Below are positions 12,307 to 20,530 of a DNA stretch of 64,000 bases, one piece after another. The DNA lies in the NCBI GenBank assembly GCA_963736355.1, contig CAVTOO010000004.1:248001-312000 (forward strand), given 5' to 3'. Source of the stretch: CAVTOO01 sp963736355 (GTDB lineage: Bacteria > Pseudomonadota > Alphaproteobacteria > Rhizobiales > Xanthobacteraceae). The position numbers were made by a program, and so were the translations under genes. Positions within the stretch are counted from its first letter, which is position 1. Each line of letters begins with the position of its first letter. The notes beneath the pieces were generated by a model. It was not told where the DNA came from, searched no databases, and saw nothing but the letters and a program-made list of their open reading frames with translations.

Positions 12307-12690
12307 CTATTTCGTCTTTCCGTCCGCAGCAAAGCGCGACAGGTAAGCCCACAGATCGGCGATCTCGCGCTCGTTCTTGATGCCGGGAAAAATCATCTTC
12401 GTCTTCGGGATCATCGCGCGCGGGTCGCGGATGTACTCACTGAAGGTCTTTTCGCTCCAGACGATACCCGACGTCTTGTTGGGCTCCGAATAGGAGTAGC
12501 CCTCGATCGTCCCTGCGGTGCGGCCTTCAAGTCCGTTGAGCAAGGGGCCGACCTTGTTTTTGGCGTCCGCGCCGACGGCGTGGCAGGGCAGGCATTTGCG
12601 GAACGAGGCCTCGCCCGCCGCGGTGTCCTGTGCCCGTGTGGGGGACGCCGCGAGCGTCATGAGAGCGGCGACGAGAATTGCTGTTTTCAT
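12307..12690 (-). CDS. Class I cytochrome c (c2/c550-like)
   Basis: Small periplasmic electron carrier of 127 aa. A signal peptide (MKTAILVAALMTLAASPTRAQ) is followed by one haem motif 'CLPCH' (residues 33-37). The family landmarks are 'GPLLNGLEGRTAG', 'YSYSEPNKTSGIVWSEKTFS' and the methionine ligand region 'KTKMIFPGIKNEREIADLWA'. This fits mitochondrial-type cytochrome c2 or c550 that serves cytochrome oxidases. It is convergent with the TetR gene and sits just upstream of, and divergent from, glcD. Donor and acceptor are not shown by the sequence. Confidence 0.93.
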   Translation of the reverse strand: MKTAILVAALMTLAASPTRAQDTAAGEASFRKCLPCHAVGADAKNKVGPLLNGLEGRTAGTIEGYSYSEPNKTSGIVWSEKTFSEYIRDPRAMIPKTKMIFPGIKNEREIADLWAYLSRFAADGKTK

Positions 12691-12801
12691 GGCTGGTTCA
12701 ATCGTTTGTCGGGCTTGTTTCCTAGGCCGTCATGCGCCGCTATGCTACCCGATCATCAAGCATGGCCGCCGCGCGTGGCGGCTATACCAACGGACGGGTT
12801 C

Positions 12802-14295
12802 ATGGCCATTGCGATGCCTCAAATCGATGGCGAAGTTCTGCGCCGGCGCGAGACGATCGTGGCCGATTTGCGCGCCATTGTACCGGGCGAGGGTGTCATC
12901 GCGGCACAGGCCGAGATGGTGCCGTACGAATCCGACGGGCTGACCGCCTATCGCCAGCCGCCGATGGTCGTGGTCCTGCCGGAAACCACCGCGCAGGTCG
13001 CGCAGGTGCTCCAATATTGCCACGCTAATGGCATCAAGGTCGTACCGCGCGGCGCGGGCACCTCGCTGTCGGGCGGGGCGCTGCCGCTGGCGGACGCCGT
13101 GCTGCTGGGCCTGGGCAAATTCAAGCGTATCCGCGAAATCGATTTCGACAATCGCTGCGTCGTCGCCGAGCCCGGCGTCACCAATCTCGCCATCAGCCAG
13201 GCGGTGGCGCATGAAGGCTTTTACTATGCTCCCGATCCGTCTTCGCAGATCGCCTGCACCATCGGCGGCAATGTCGCGGAAAATTCCGGCGGCGTGCATT
13301 GCCTCAAATATGGCCTGACAACCAACAATGTCCTCGGTTGCGAGATCGTCTTGATGACAGGCGAGATCCTGCGCATCGGCGGCAAGGCCTGCGAGGCGCC
13401 GGGTTACGATTTGATGGCCGTTATCACCGGCTCGGAAGGGCTGCTCGGCATCATCACCGAGGTCACGGTGCGGATCCTGCGCAAGCCGGAAACCGCGCGT
13501 GCGCTGATGATTGGCTTCGCCACCGTTGAATCCGCCGGCGAATGTGTCGCCCGCGTTATCGGCGCAGGTATTATTCCTGGCGGTATGGAGATGATGGACA
13601 AGCCCGCGATCCACGCAGCCGAAGCTTTCGTCCATGCCGGCTATCCGCTCGATGTCGAGGCGCTGCTCATCGTCGAACTCGATGGCCCCTCCGTCGAAGT
13701 GGACGAACTGATGCGCCGCGTGGAGGCCATTGCGCGGGCCTGCGGTTCGACCACGCTGCAGGTATCGAATTCCGAAGCCGAGCGGTTGCTGTTCTGGGCC
13801 GGCCGCAAGGCGGCATTTCCGGCGGTGGGGCGCATCTCGCCGGACTATCTGTGCATGGACGGCACCATCCCGCGCGCGAAATTGCCGGAAGCGCTGCGGC
13901 GGATCGGCGAATTGTCCGAGAAATACGGCCTGCGCGTCGCCAATGTCTTTCACGCCGGTGACGGCAATCTGCATCCGCTCATTCTTTACGATGCCAATCT
14001 GGAAGGGGAGATGGATCGCGCCGAAGCGTTCGGCGCCGATATCCTGCGCGCTTGTGTTGCGCTCGGCGGTGTCCTCACGGGCGAGCACGGCGTTGGTGTC
14101 GAGAAGCGCGATCTCATGGGCGAAATGTTTTCCGAAATCGACCTCGGTCAGCAGCAGCGGCTGAAATGCGCCTTCGACGACAAGGCGCTGCTCAATCCGG
14201 GTAAGGTGTTTCCGACGCTGTGCCGCTGCGCCGAGCTGGGGCGCGTTCATGTCCGTGGCGGCGCGACGCGCTTCCCGGAATTGCCACGGTTCTGA
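12802..14295 (+). CDS. glcD: Glycolate oxidase subunit GlcD (FAD-binding)
   Basis: FAD subunit of glycolate oxidase, which oxidises glycolate to glyoxylate. It has 497 aa from the ATG at 12802. The PCMH FAD-binding domain is clear: 'VVPRGAGTSLSGGALPLADA', 'DPSSQIACTIGGNVAENSGG', 'TGSEGLLGIITEVTVRIL'. The C-terminal FAD-oxidase domain carries 'NVFHAGDGNLHPLILYD' and 'TGEHGVGVEKR'. The reading frame extends upstream to 12217, but the longer N-terminus lacks family similarity and overlaps the cytochrome gene. It is followed 5 nt later by glcE and then glcF, so glcDEF is one operon. Confidence 0.96.
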   Translation: MAIAMPQIDGEVLRRRETIVADLRAIVPGEGVIAAQAEMVPYESDGLTAYRQPPMVVVLPETTAQVAQVLQYCHANGIKVVPRGAGTSLSGGALPLADAVLLGLGKFKRIREIDFDNRCVVAEPGVTNLAISQAVAHEGFYYAPDPSSQIACTIGGNVAENSGGVHCLKYGLTTNNVLGCEIVLMTGEILRIGGKACEAPGYDLMAVITGSEGLLGIITEVTVRILRKPETARALMIGFATVESAGECVARVIGAGIIPGGMEMMDKPAIHAAEAFVHAGYPLDVEALLIVELDGPSVEVDELMRRVEAIARACGSTTLQVSNSEAERLLFWAGRKAAFPAVGRISPDYLCMDGTIPRAKLPEALRRIGELSEKYGLRVANVFHAGDGNLHPLILYDANLEGEMDRAEAFGADILRACVALGGVLTGEHGVGVEKRDLMGEMFSEIDLGQQQRLKCAFDDKALLNPGKVFPTLCRCAELGRVHVRGGATRFPELPRF

Positions 14296-14300
14296 ACGCG

Positions 14301-15500
14301 ATGGATCTCACGGTCAAAGTGCGCGACGCGCGTGATGTCGAAGAAGCGGTCGCAACCGCGCTCGCCTCCGATCAGCCAATTGAGATCGTCGGCCACGGCA
14401 CGCGTCGCGCCATCGGTCACGTGACGGCGACCAATGCCGTGCTCGATCTGTCCGCGCTCGATAGCGTCGTGGCCTATGAGCCCAGCGAACTGGTGCTGAC
14501 GGCGCAGGCGGGCGTGCCGCTTGTGCGCATCGCGCAATTGCTGGCGGACAAAAATCAGGAACTGGCCTTCGAGCCGATGAACGTCGCCTCGCTGCTTGGT
14601 ACCCCGCGCGATGCCGGAACGCTCGGCGGGGTGGTGGCGTCCGGCCTATCGGGGCCGCGGCGTATCAAGGCAGGTGCGGTGCGCGATCATGTTCTGGGCA
14701 TATCCGGCGTGTCGGGCTTCGGCGAAAGCTTCAAGGCCGGCGGGCGCGTGGTGAAAAACGTCACCGGCTACGACCTGTCGAAGCTGATCGCAGGCTCCTG
14801 GGGCACACTCGCCGTCATGACCGAAATCACGCTCAAAGTGCTGCCGAAAGCCGAGCATGAAGTGACGCTGGTCATGCGCGGTCTCGATGACGCGACGGCC
14901 GGCCGTGCCATGACCGCTGCGATCGGCTCTCCCTTCGAGGTCTCCAGCGCGGCGCATGGGTTGCGTCAGGGGGATACGGTGCTGACCCTGTTCCGCCTCG
15001 AAGGCATCGCTGCATCCGTGGCGCACCGCTCCCGCGCGCTGGCGCAGGACCTTAAAGCCTTTGGCGCGGCTGAGGAGATCGCTGGGCCAGCGTCGGCGCA
15101 GATGTGGGCCGAACTGCGCGATGTCGTGCCGTTCGCCGCCTCTGGTGCACGCGGGTCATGGCCGGTGTGGCGGATCGTGTGTCCGCCTGCGGCAGGCACC
15201 GCGCTCGGGCATGCACTCGCGCGGGTGACCGGAGGTGAGGCGCTGTACGACTGGGCCGGCGGCTTGATCTGGCTTGCTGTGCCGCCGTCGGATGATGCCG
15301 GTGCTGCACTTGTGAGGGCGCAAGCGCGCCGTGTGGGAGGCCATGCCCTGCTGGTCCGTGCACCGGACGCGGTCCGGGCTGCCGTCGATGTTTTCGAGCC
15401 GCTGGACGGCGCACTCGGCGCCCTGCATGAGCGTGTGCGTGCCAGCTTCGACCCGCAGAGCCTGTTCAATCGCGGCCGGATGCGGCGGGAGACGGCCTGA
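14301..15500 (+). CDS. glcE: Glycolate oxidase subunit GlcE
   Basis: Second FAD-binding subunit of glycolate oxidase, 399 aa from the ATG at 14301. It has a shortened PCMH domain: 'IVGHGTRRAIGHVTATNAVL', 'ELVLTAQAGVPLVRIAQLLA', 'GTLGGVVASGLSGPRRIKAG' and 'FKAGGRVVKNVTGYDLSKL', the last being a GlcE signature. The C-terminal domain ends '...RVRASFDPQSLFNRGRM'. The stop overlaps the glcF start, indicating translational coupling. No defect is seen. Confidence 0.95.
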   Translation: MDLTVKVRDARDVEEAVATALASDQPIEIVGHGTRRAIGHVTATNAVLDLSALDSVVAYEPSELVLTAQAGVPLVRIAQLLADKNQELAFEPMNVASLLGTPRDAGTLGGVVASGLSGPRRIKAGAVRDHVLGISGVSGFGESFKAGGRVVKNVTGYDLSKLIAGSWGTLAVMTEITLKVLPKAEHEVTLVMRGLDDATAGRAMTAAIGSPFEVSSAAHGLRQGDTVLTLFRLEGIAASVAHRSRALAQDLKAFGAAEEIAGPASAQMWAELRDVVPFAASGARGSWPVWRIVCPPAAGTALGHALARVTGGEALYDWAGGLIWLAVPPSDDAGAALVRAQARRVGGHALLVRAPDAVRAAVDVFEPLDGALGALHERVRASFDPQSLFNRGRMRRETA

Positions 15501-16834
15501 TGAAAACCTCTTTCTCGCTGGCGCAACTTGCCGATCCGGCCATCGCCGAAGCCGACACGATCCTGCGCGCCTGCGTGCATTGCGGATTCTGCACCGCCAC
15601 CTGTCCGACCTATGTGCTGCTCGGCGACGAACTCGATTCGCCGCGCGGCCGCATCTACCTCATCAAGGAGATGCTGGAGACCGGTGCCCCGGCGACCACC
15701 GAGGTCGTCAAGCATATCGACCGCTGTCTGTCGTGCCTGGCCTGTATGACGACCTGCCCCTCGGGGGTGCACTACATGCACCTCGTCGACCATGCCCGGG
15801 CCCATATCGAACACACATTCCGGCGGCCATGGCAGGAGAGGATCCTGCGCGCTGTCTTAAGCTTCACCCTGCCGTCGCCGTCGCGGTTTCGCCTGGCGCT
15901 ACGGGCCTCCGGCTGGTTGCGTCCGCTGGCGCGGCTGTTGCCATCCGGCTCGCTTGCCGCGCCAGGCCTGCTGTCGAGGACGCGGGCGATGCTCGAGCTT
16001 GCGCCGGCGCGTTTGCCGGCCGCCGGCGCGGCCGCCGGGACCGTCTTTCCGGCCGAAGGCGCCCTGCGCGGACGCGTAGCCCTGCTGCAAGGTTGTGCGC
16101 AGGCGGTGCTCTCGCCCGACATCAATGCCGCGGCGATTCGGCTTTTGACGCGCCACGGCATCGAAGTGGTGCTCTGCGCCGAAGAGCAATGTTGTGGAGC
16201 GCTCGAACATCATCTGGGCAAGGAGGAGGCGGCACTCGCGGCGGCGCGGCGCAACATCGATGCCTGGCTGAAGGAAGCAGACGGGCAGGGCCTCGATGCC
16301 TTGCTCATCACCGCGTCAGGCTGTGGCACCGTCGTCAAGGATTACGGCTTCATGCTGCGCAACGATTCGGCCTATGCGGCGAAGGCTGCGCGGGTGTCGG
16401 CGATGAGTCGCGACATCACCGAATATGTCGCGACGCTGGAGCTCAAAAAGGGTCCGGGATCGCCCCTTGTGGTGGCCTATCACTCCGCTTGTTCGATGCA
16501 GCACGGGCAGAAAATCACTCAAGTTCCCAAGGATTTGCTGGCGGCGGCGGGGTTCGCCGTGCGTGACATTCCGGAGGGGCATTTATGCTGCGGTTCGGCC
16601 GGAACCTACAACATCATGCAACCCGGCATTGCTTCGCGTTTGCGCGACCGGAAGATCGACAACATCGCATCGGTGAAGCCGGACATTATCGCCACCGGCA
16701 ACATCGGCTGCATGGTGCAGATTGCGTCGGGCACAACGACACCGATCGTTCACACGATCGAACTGATCGACTGGGCAACCGGTGGACCGCAACCGAAGGC
16801 TATAGCCAAACAGCTCGCAAAGGTGTTGGATTAG
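15500..16834 (+). CDS. glcF: Glycolate oxidase iron-sulfur subunit GlcF
   Basis: Iron-sulfur subunit that passes electrons from GlcDE to the membrane quinone pool. It is 444 aa with two [4Fe-4S] motifs near the N-terminus, 'CVHCGFCTATCP' and 'CLSCLACMTTCPSG'. Two CCG domains follow, 'LCAEEQCCGALEHHLG' and 'GHLCCGSAGTYNIMQP', as in heterodisulfide-reductase-like proteins. It starts inside the glcE stop codon (TGATGA arrangement). Its end is 90 nt before the lysine-rich gene, which has its own strong ribosome site. Confidence 0.96.
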   Translation: MKTSFSLAQLADPAIAEADTILRACVHCGFCTATCPTYVLLGDELDSPRGRIYLIKEMLETGAPATTEVVKHIDRCLSCLACMTTCPSGVHYMHLVDHARAHIEHTFRRPWQERILRAVLSFTLPSPSRFRLALRASGWLRPLARLLPSGSLAAPGLLSRTRAMLELAPARLPAAGAAAGTVFPAEGALRGRVALLQGCAQAVLSPDINAAAIRLLTRHGIEVVLCAEEQCCGALEHHLGKEEAALAAARRNIDAWLKEADGQGLDALLITASGCGTVVKDYGFMLRNDSAYAAKAARVSAMSRDITEYVATLELKKGPGSPLVVAYHSACSMQHGQKITQVPKDLLAAAGFAVRDIPEGHLCCGSAGTYNIMQPGIASRLRDRKIDNIASVKPDIIATGNIGCMVQIASGTTTPIVHTIELIDWATGGPQPKAIAKQLAKVLD

Positions 16835-16924
16835 AATTGCATCGTCTGATCCGGCGTATGCTCGCTTCACGCGCTCGCCGGATGTCGGAATGAGTGCTCA
16901 GCAAATCTCTTCAGGAGGACGGCA

Positions 16925-17256
16925 ATGGCCAAACGGAAGAAGGCGAAGAAGTCGAAAGCCAAAAAACAAAAAACGATGAAGGTGGCGAAGAAGGCCGCCA
17001 AGAAGTCTGCGAAGAAATCCGCCAAGAAATCCGCGAAGAAGTCGCGCAAGGTCGCCAAAAAGTCGGCGAAGAAGTCGCGAAGAAATCCGTCAAGAAATCG
17101 GCCAAGAAGGCCGCGCCGAAAAAGGCGAAGAAGGCAAAGAAGCGCGCTGCTCCGAAAAAGGCGGCGGCTGCTCCGATGAGCGAGCCCATGCCGAGCTCGG
17201 CGCCGTCATGGCCGCCGCTCGGGGGATCGACGTCCGGCAACGACGACAGCCAATAA
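16925..17256 (+). CDS. Lysine/alanine-repeat basic protein, histone H1-like (frame broken near 17074)
   Basis: Short, extremely basic protein that begins 'MAKRKKAKKSKAKKQKTMKV' and continues with tandem KKSAKKSA-type repeats, resembling bacterial histone H1-like and AAKKP-repeat proteins thought to bind DNA. AGGAGG lies 5 nt before the ATG. A missing G near 17074 switches the frame. The second part keeps the same style ('KKSVKKSAKKAAPKKAKKAK') and ends with a non-basic tail (MSEPMPSSAPSWPPLGGSTS). Joined length is about 110 aa. Nucleotide-level repeats make slippage or miscalling likely. DNA binding is inferred from composition only. Confidence 0.75.
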
Positions 17257-17300
17257 GGCGTCGCCTGCCATTGCGGGCGTGCCTCTTTAATATCGGCGAG

Positions 17301-17330
17301 ACCGCGGCTGGAAGGCCGCGGTTTTTGTTT
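17301..17330 (+). terminator. Intrinsic terminator after the lysine-rich gene
   Basis: Stem accgcggc / gccgcggt (8 bp, 6-base loop) followed by ttttgttt. A good rho-independent terminator 44 nt after the stop codon. Confidence 0.85.
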
Positions 17331-17634
17331 GGGCCGCCGATTTGGTGATTTTCGGACCATGTGGACAAGAAGGTCGCAAAATGCCGTTCAGTGGGTCGAA
17401 AATGCGGGCAAAACGCTGTTTCGGCTGTGTTTTTTGTTGCAGGAAAGTCACATCGTGACATGAAACAATGTCGAAAGGGGCTAAACGCCTAAAAAGGCAG
17501 CAACTGCCTTTGCTTTTGCCTTTTCAAAAAGGGCCTCTCTTCCGATTGTTGTCCCCGGAAGTTGACTTGTGGTGCGGGTTTTTCGGCGGTCTGGCCGGTG
17601 GGGCTCCTCCAGAACAAAAAACGGGGATTATCAA
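17331..17634 (+). promoter_or_regulatory. Upstream region of the porin gene with hairpins
   Basis: About 300 non-coding bases. A 5-bp inverted repeat gtcac-atc-gtgac lies at 17447-17459, a possible operator. An 8-bp hairpin (aaaggcag-caa-ctgccttt, 17493-17511) is followed by gctttt and lies about 125 nt before the start codon. These could form a leader structure in the porin mRNA, but no named regulator can be assigned. Confidence 0.4.
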
Positions 17635-18606
17635 ATGAAGAAGATGCTGTTCTCGCTCGCCGCAGTTGTTGCGCTGGGCACTGGCGCTGCCAACGCCGCC
17701 GACCTCCGCATGGCGGTTAAGGCTCCGCCGCCGGTTATCGTTACGCCGTGGGATATCGCCTTCGGTAGCGCGATCGCTTCGGACTACGTGTTCCGTGGTA
17801 TCACGCAGTCGAACCACAAGCCGTCGGTCTCGGCCTATTTCGAGCCGCGTTACAACATCAGCGCGAATTTCCAGCTGTACGCCGGTCTCGCCGGAGCGAG
17901 CATTTCGTTCCCGAACCGTGCTGCCGCTGAAATCGACATCTACGGTGGCGCGCGCGCGACCTTCGGCGCCTTGGCCCTCGATGTGGGTGGCTGGTACTAC
18001 TGGTACCCGGGTGGCGAGTGCTTTAACGCCGCTGTCGCCGGCGAGTGCGCCCTGCGTGGCAACCTCCCGATCAACGGCAACGTGATCAAGAAGGACCTGA
18101 GCTTCTTCGAAGTTTACGGTAAGGCCAACTACACCTTCAACGACATGTTCGCAGTGGGCGCCAACGCTTACTACACCCCGAGCTTCCTGAACTCTGGTGC
18201 CGATGGCGTGTACGCCTCGCTGACCGCGAAGTTCACGGGCCCGGCGATGTCGAGCGGCCTCGGCTGGTACGCTTCGGGTGAACTCGGCCGTCAGTGGCTG
18301 GGCACGTCCGACTCGTTCTACGGCGTCAACACGATCCTCGGCAACTTCTCTGCCGGTCTTCCGTTCGCCGATTACACCACCTGGAACGTCGGCGTCGGCC
18401 TGACCTACAAGGTCTTCACGCTGGACCTGCGCTACTCGGGCACCGATCTGTCCAAGGGCGAGTGTAACGCCTTCACCGGCGACCACACTGCGACCACCGC
18501 CGTTACCCCGACCGGTATCAATCCGGGCGGCATCGGCTCCAAGTGGTGCGGCGACGTGTTCATGGCCAAGCTCTCGGTCGACACCTCGCTCGCCGCGATC
18601 AAGTAA
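17635..18606 (+). CDS. TorF-family putative outer-membrane porin
   Basis: Outer-membrane beta-barrel protein, 323 aa, with a signal peptide (MKKMLFSLAAVVALGTGAANA). It has alternating amphipathic strands such as 'IAFGSAIASDYVFRGITQS', 'NISANFQLYAGLAGASISF' and 'GLGWYASGELGRQW', and a terminal strand ending in 'DTSLAAIK'. The 'SDYVFRGITQS' stretch near the N-terminus matches the TorF/Gcw_chp family (TIGR02001-like), whose substrates are unknown. Codon use is noticeably rich in preferred codons, suggesting high expression. Flanking terminators make it monocistronic. Confidence 0.85.
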   Translation: MKKMLFSLAAVVALGTGAANAADLRMAVKAPPPVIVTPWDIAFGSAIASDYVFRGITQSNHKPSVSAYFEPRYNISANFQLYAGLAGASISFPNRAAAEIDIYGGARATFGALALDVGGWYYWYPGGECFNAAVAGECALRGNLPINGNVIKKDLSFFEVYGKANYTFNDMFAVGANAYYTPSFLNSGADGVYASLTAKFTGPAMSSGLGWYASGELGRQWLGTSDSFYGVNTILGNFSAGLPFADYTTWNVGVGLTYKVFTLDLRYSGTDLSKGECNAFTGDHTATTAVTPTGINPGGIGSKWCGDVFMAKLSVDTSLAAIK

Positions 18607-18627
18607 TTCATTCTCCTGAGACTGGAA

Positions 18628-18656
18628 GGGCGGCGGAGAAATCCGCCGCCCTTTTT
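18628..18656 (+). terminator. Strong intrinsic terminator after the porin gene
   Basis: Perfect 10-bp stem gggcggcgga / tccgccgccc with a gaaa tetraloop and a ttttt tail. Confidence 0.93.
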
Positions 18657-18709
18657 CTTTGACCTGATTTTGTCGTGTCGGGTCTGTTTTGACGGCCAGC
18701 GCCGCGGCC

Positions 18710-20449
18710 TTATGCCGTCGGCGCAGCGTCGCGCAGTTCGTGGGTTGCCCCGGTGCGCACCATCGTGACATTGCGCGTGTGGAAGGCCGACAGCGTCGAG
18801 CGGTGGCCGATAGAGATCACAGCCGTTTGCGGCAGGCGCTCCGCGACGAGGCGATACATGGCCGCTTCTGCAGGCTCATCCAGCGAGGCCGTGGCCTCGT
18901 CCAGGAATAGGAAGTCGGGAGCCTGGATCAGCGCGCGCGCAATGCCGAGGCGCTGCTGCTCTCCGAGTGACAGTGTCCGGTTCCAATGACCGTGTTCGCT
19001 CAGACGATCTGCCAGCGCCGGCAATCCAACATCCTGCAACGCAGCCTTGAGTTTTGCCGATTCGATTGTCTCGATGGAGGATGGATAGGCGATTGCCGCG
19101 TCAAGCGCGCCTACAGGAAAATAAGGCCGCTGTGGCAGCATCATCAGCCGCGATTGCGCGGGGATGCTGACCGTGCCGCGTCCGAATGGCCAGATACCGG
19201 CGATGGCGCGGAACAAGGTCGATTTGCCGCTGCCCGAGGTTCCGGTGACGAGCACGCGTTCGGCATTGTTGAGTGTCAGTGATGATGCGGTAACGAGCGG
19301 GGTGCCGTTTGGCAATTGCAGGGCGAGATCGCGCAAGGTGATGGCATTCGCCGCTGCCTGCGGCTGATGGGCAATCGCATTGTCGCCCGAGGCGAGCGCG
19401 CGCGCCGAGGCAACGCCCGCGTTGAAGCCCTCAAGACGCATGATCACAGCCTGCCATTCGGCGAGCGAGCGATAGGCCGTGACGAAGAAGGACAGCGCGC
19501 GCTGGACGCTTCCGAAGGCCGATGCGGTCTGCATCATGCCGCCGAGTTGGATGGCATTGGAAAAATAGGCCGGAGCGATGACGATAAAGGGAAATACGGT
19601 GGCCACTTGCTGATAGCTTGCAGTGAAGGCCGTCAGTTTCTTCGTCTGGTTCATGATCTGGTGCCAGTTCTGCACCAGCCGCGCGAAGCGTTCACCTAGC
19701 CGTTCACGCTCGACATCCTCGCCCCGCAGCAAGGCAATCTGCTCGGAGTTCTCGCGGGCGCGAACCAGGTTGAAGCGGAAATCGGCCTCGAAACGCTGCT
19801 GAGTAAAATTCAGCCCGACCAGTGGCCGACCGATCAGGTGCGTCAGCAGCGTACCGAGCACGGCATAGATCAGCGCTGCCCACACAAGGTAGCCCGGGAT
19901 ATTCCACGACGCGCCGAACATCGTCAGTGGGGCCGCTTCCGACAAGCCCCATAGAATGGTCGCGAACGAGATGAGCGTCACGATCGAGCTGAGAAGCCCG
20001 ATACCGATCGACAGCGTGCCCTCGATAAACATCTTGAGGTCTTCGGCGATGCGCTGGTCGGGGTTGTCGGCGACATCGCCTTGCAACTGCATGCGATAAT
20101 GCGTCGGGCCGTCGAGCCATTCGCCGAGATAGCTCTGCGTCAGCCAGCGCCGCCAGCGGATCTGCAGCCATTGATTGAGATAGAGCTGATAGACAGCAAG
20201 AGCGATAAAGATCATCGCCAGAACTGAAAAGTAGAGCAATTCGCTGACGAAGGTATCCCAATTTCGCTCCTGCAGCGCATTGTAAAAGCGGTTGTTCCAC
20301 TGATTGATCAGGACATCGATGGCGACGAGCGCAAGCTCGATAGCGATGACGGAAGCCAGTAGACCGCGCGCGGCCCATCTGTCCTCGGAGCGGAAATATG
20401 GAATGGCAATCCGCCATGCGGCTTTGAGCAATGCGCCGATGTTTTTCAC
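18710..20449 (-). CDS. ABC exporter with SbmA/BacA-type membrane domain fused to ATPase (YddA/BclA-like)
   Basis: Fused ABC half-transporter of 579 aa. The N-terminal membrane domain (about 1-340) has the family features 'QWNNRFYNALQERNWDTF' and 'NPDQRIAEDLKMF' (EAA-like loop). The C-terminal ATPase has Walker A 'GTSGSGKST', 'MLPQRPYFPVGALDAAI', signature 'LSLGEQQRLGIARAL' and Walker B 'DFLFLDEATASLDEP'. This layout is that of YddA, mycobacterial Rv1819c and Bradyrhizobium BclA, BacA-related proteins that move peptides or cobalamin. The GTG at 20449 is preferred, with GGAGAA 6 nt upstream, over a GTG at 20464. The substrate is not determinable here. Confidence 0.9.
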   Translation of the reverse strand: MKNIGALLKAAWRIAIPYFRSEDRWAARGLLASVIAIELALVAIDVLINQWNNRFYNALQERNWDTFVSELLYFSVLAMIFIALAVYQLYLNQWLQIRWRRWLTQSYLGEWLDGPTHYRMQLQGDVADNPDQRIAEDLKMFIEGTLSIGIGLLSSIVTLISFATILWGLSEAAPLTMFGASWNIPGYLVWAALIYAVLGTLLTHLIGRPLVGLNFTQQRFEADFRFNLVRARENSEQIALLRGEDVERERLGERFARLVQNWHQIMNQTKKLTAFTASYQQVATVFPFIVIAPAYFSNAIQLGGMMQTASAFGSVQRALSFFVTAYRSLAEWQAVIMRLEGFNAGVASARALASGDNAIAHQPQAAANAITLRDLALQLPNGTPLVTASSLTLNNAERVLVTGTSGSGKSTLFRAIAGIWPFGRGTVSIPAQSRLMMLPQRPYFPVGALDAAIAYPSSIETIESAKLKAALQDVGLPALADRLSEHGHWNRTLSLGEQQRLGIARALIQAPDFLFLDEATASLDEPAEAAMYRLVAERLPQTAVISIGHRSTLSAFHTRNVTMVRTGATHELRDAAPTA

Positions 20450-20474
20450 GAAAGAGTTCTCCACAAACAGCGAA

Positions 20475-20501
20475 AAGGCCGCCCGCGGTTGGGGCGGCCT
20501 T
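20475..20501 (-). terminator. Intrinsic terminator of the dienelactone-hydrolase gene
   Basis: Perfect 10-bp stem aaggccgccc / gggcggcctt with a 7-base loop; on the minus strand it is followed by TTTTCG. It separates the hydrolase gene from the ABC gene. Confidence 0.85.
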
Positions 20502-20530
20502 CGAAAGAATCGCAGATTTTAGGGGCGGCG

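Noticed and set aside
12217..12801. A 195-residue N-terminal extension of GlcD.
   Set aside because: It overlaps the cytochrome c gene on the other strand, has no GlcD similarity, and a good ATG at 12802 begins the known protein.
16925..17180. CRISPR-like or tandem DNA repeat array.
   Set aside because: The periodic DNA encodes Lys/Ala repeats and has no spacers of constant length.
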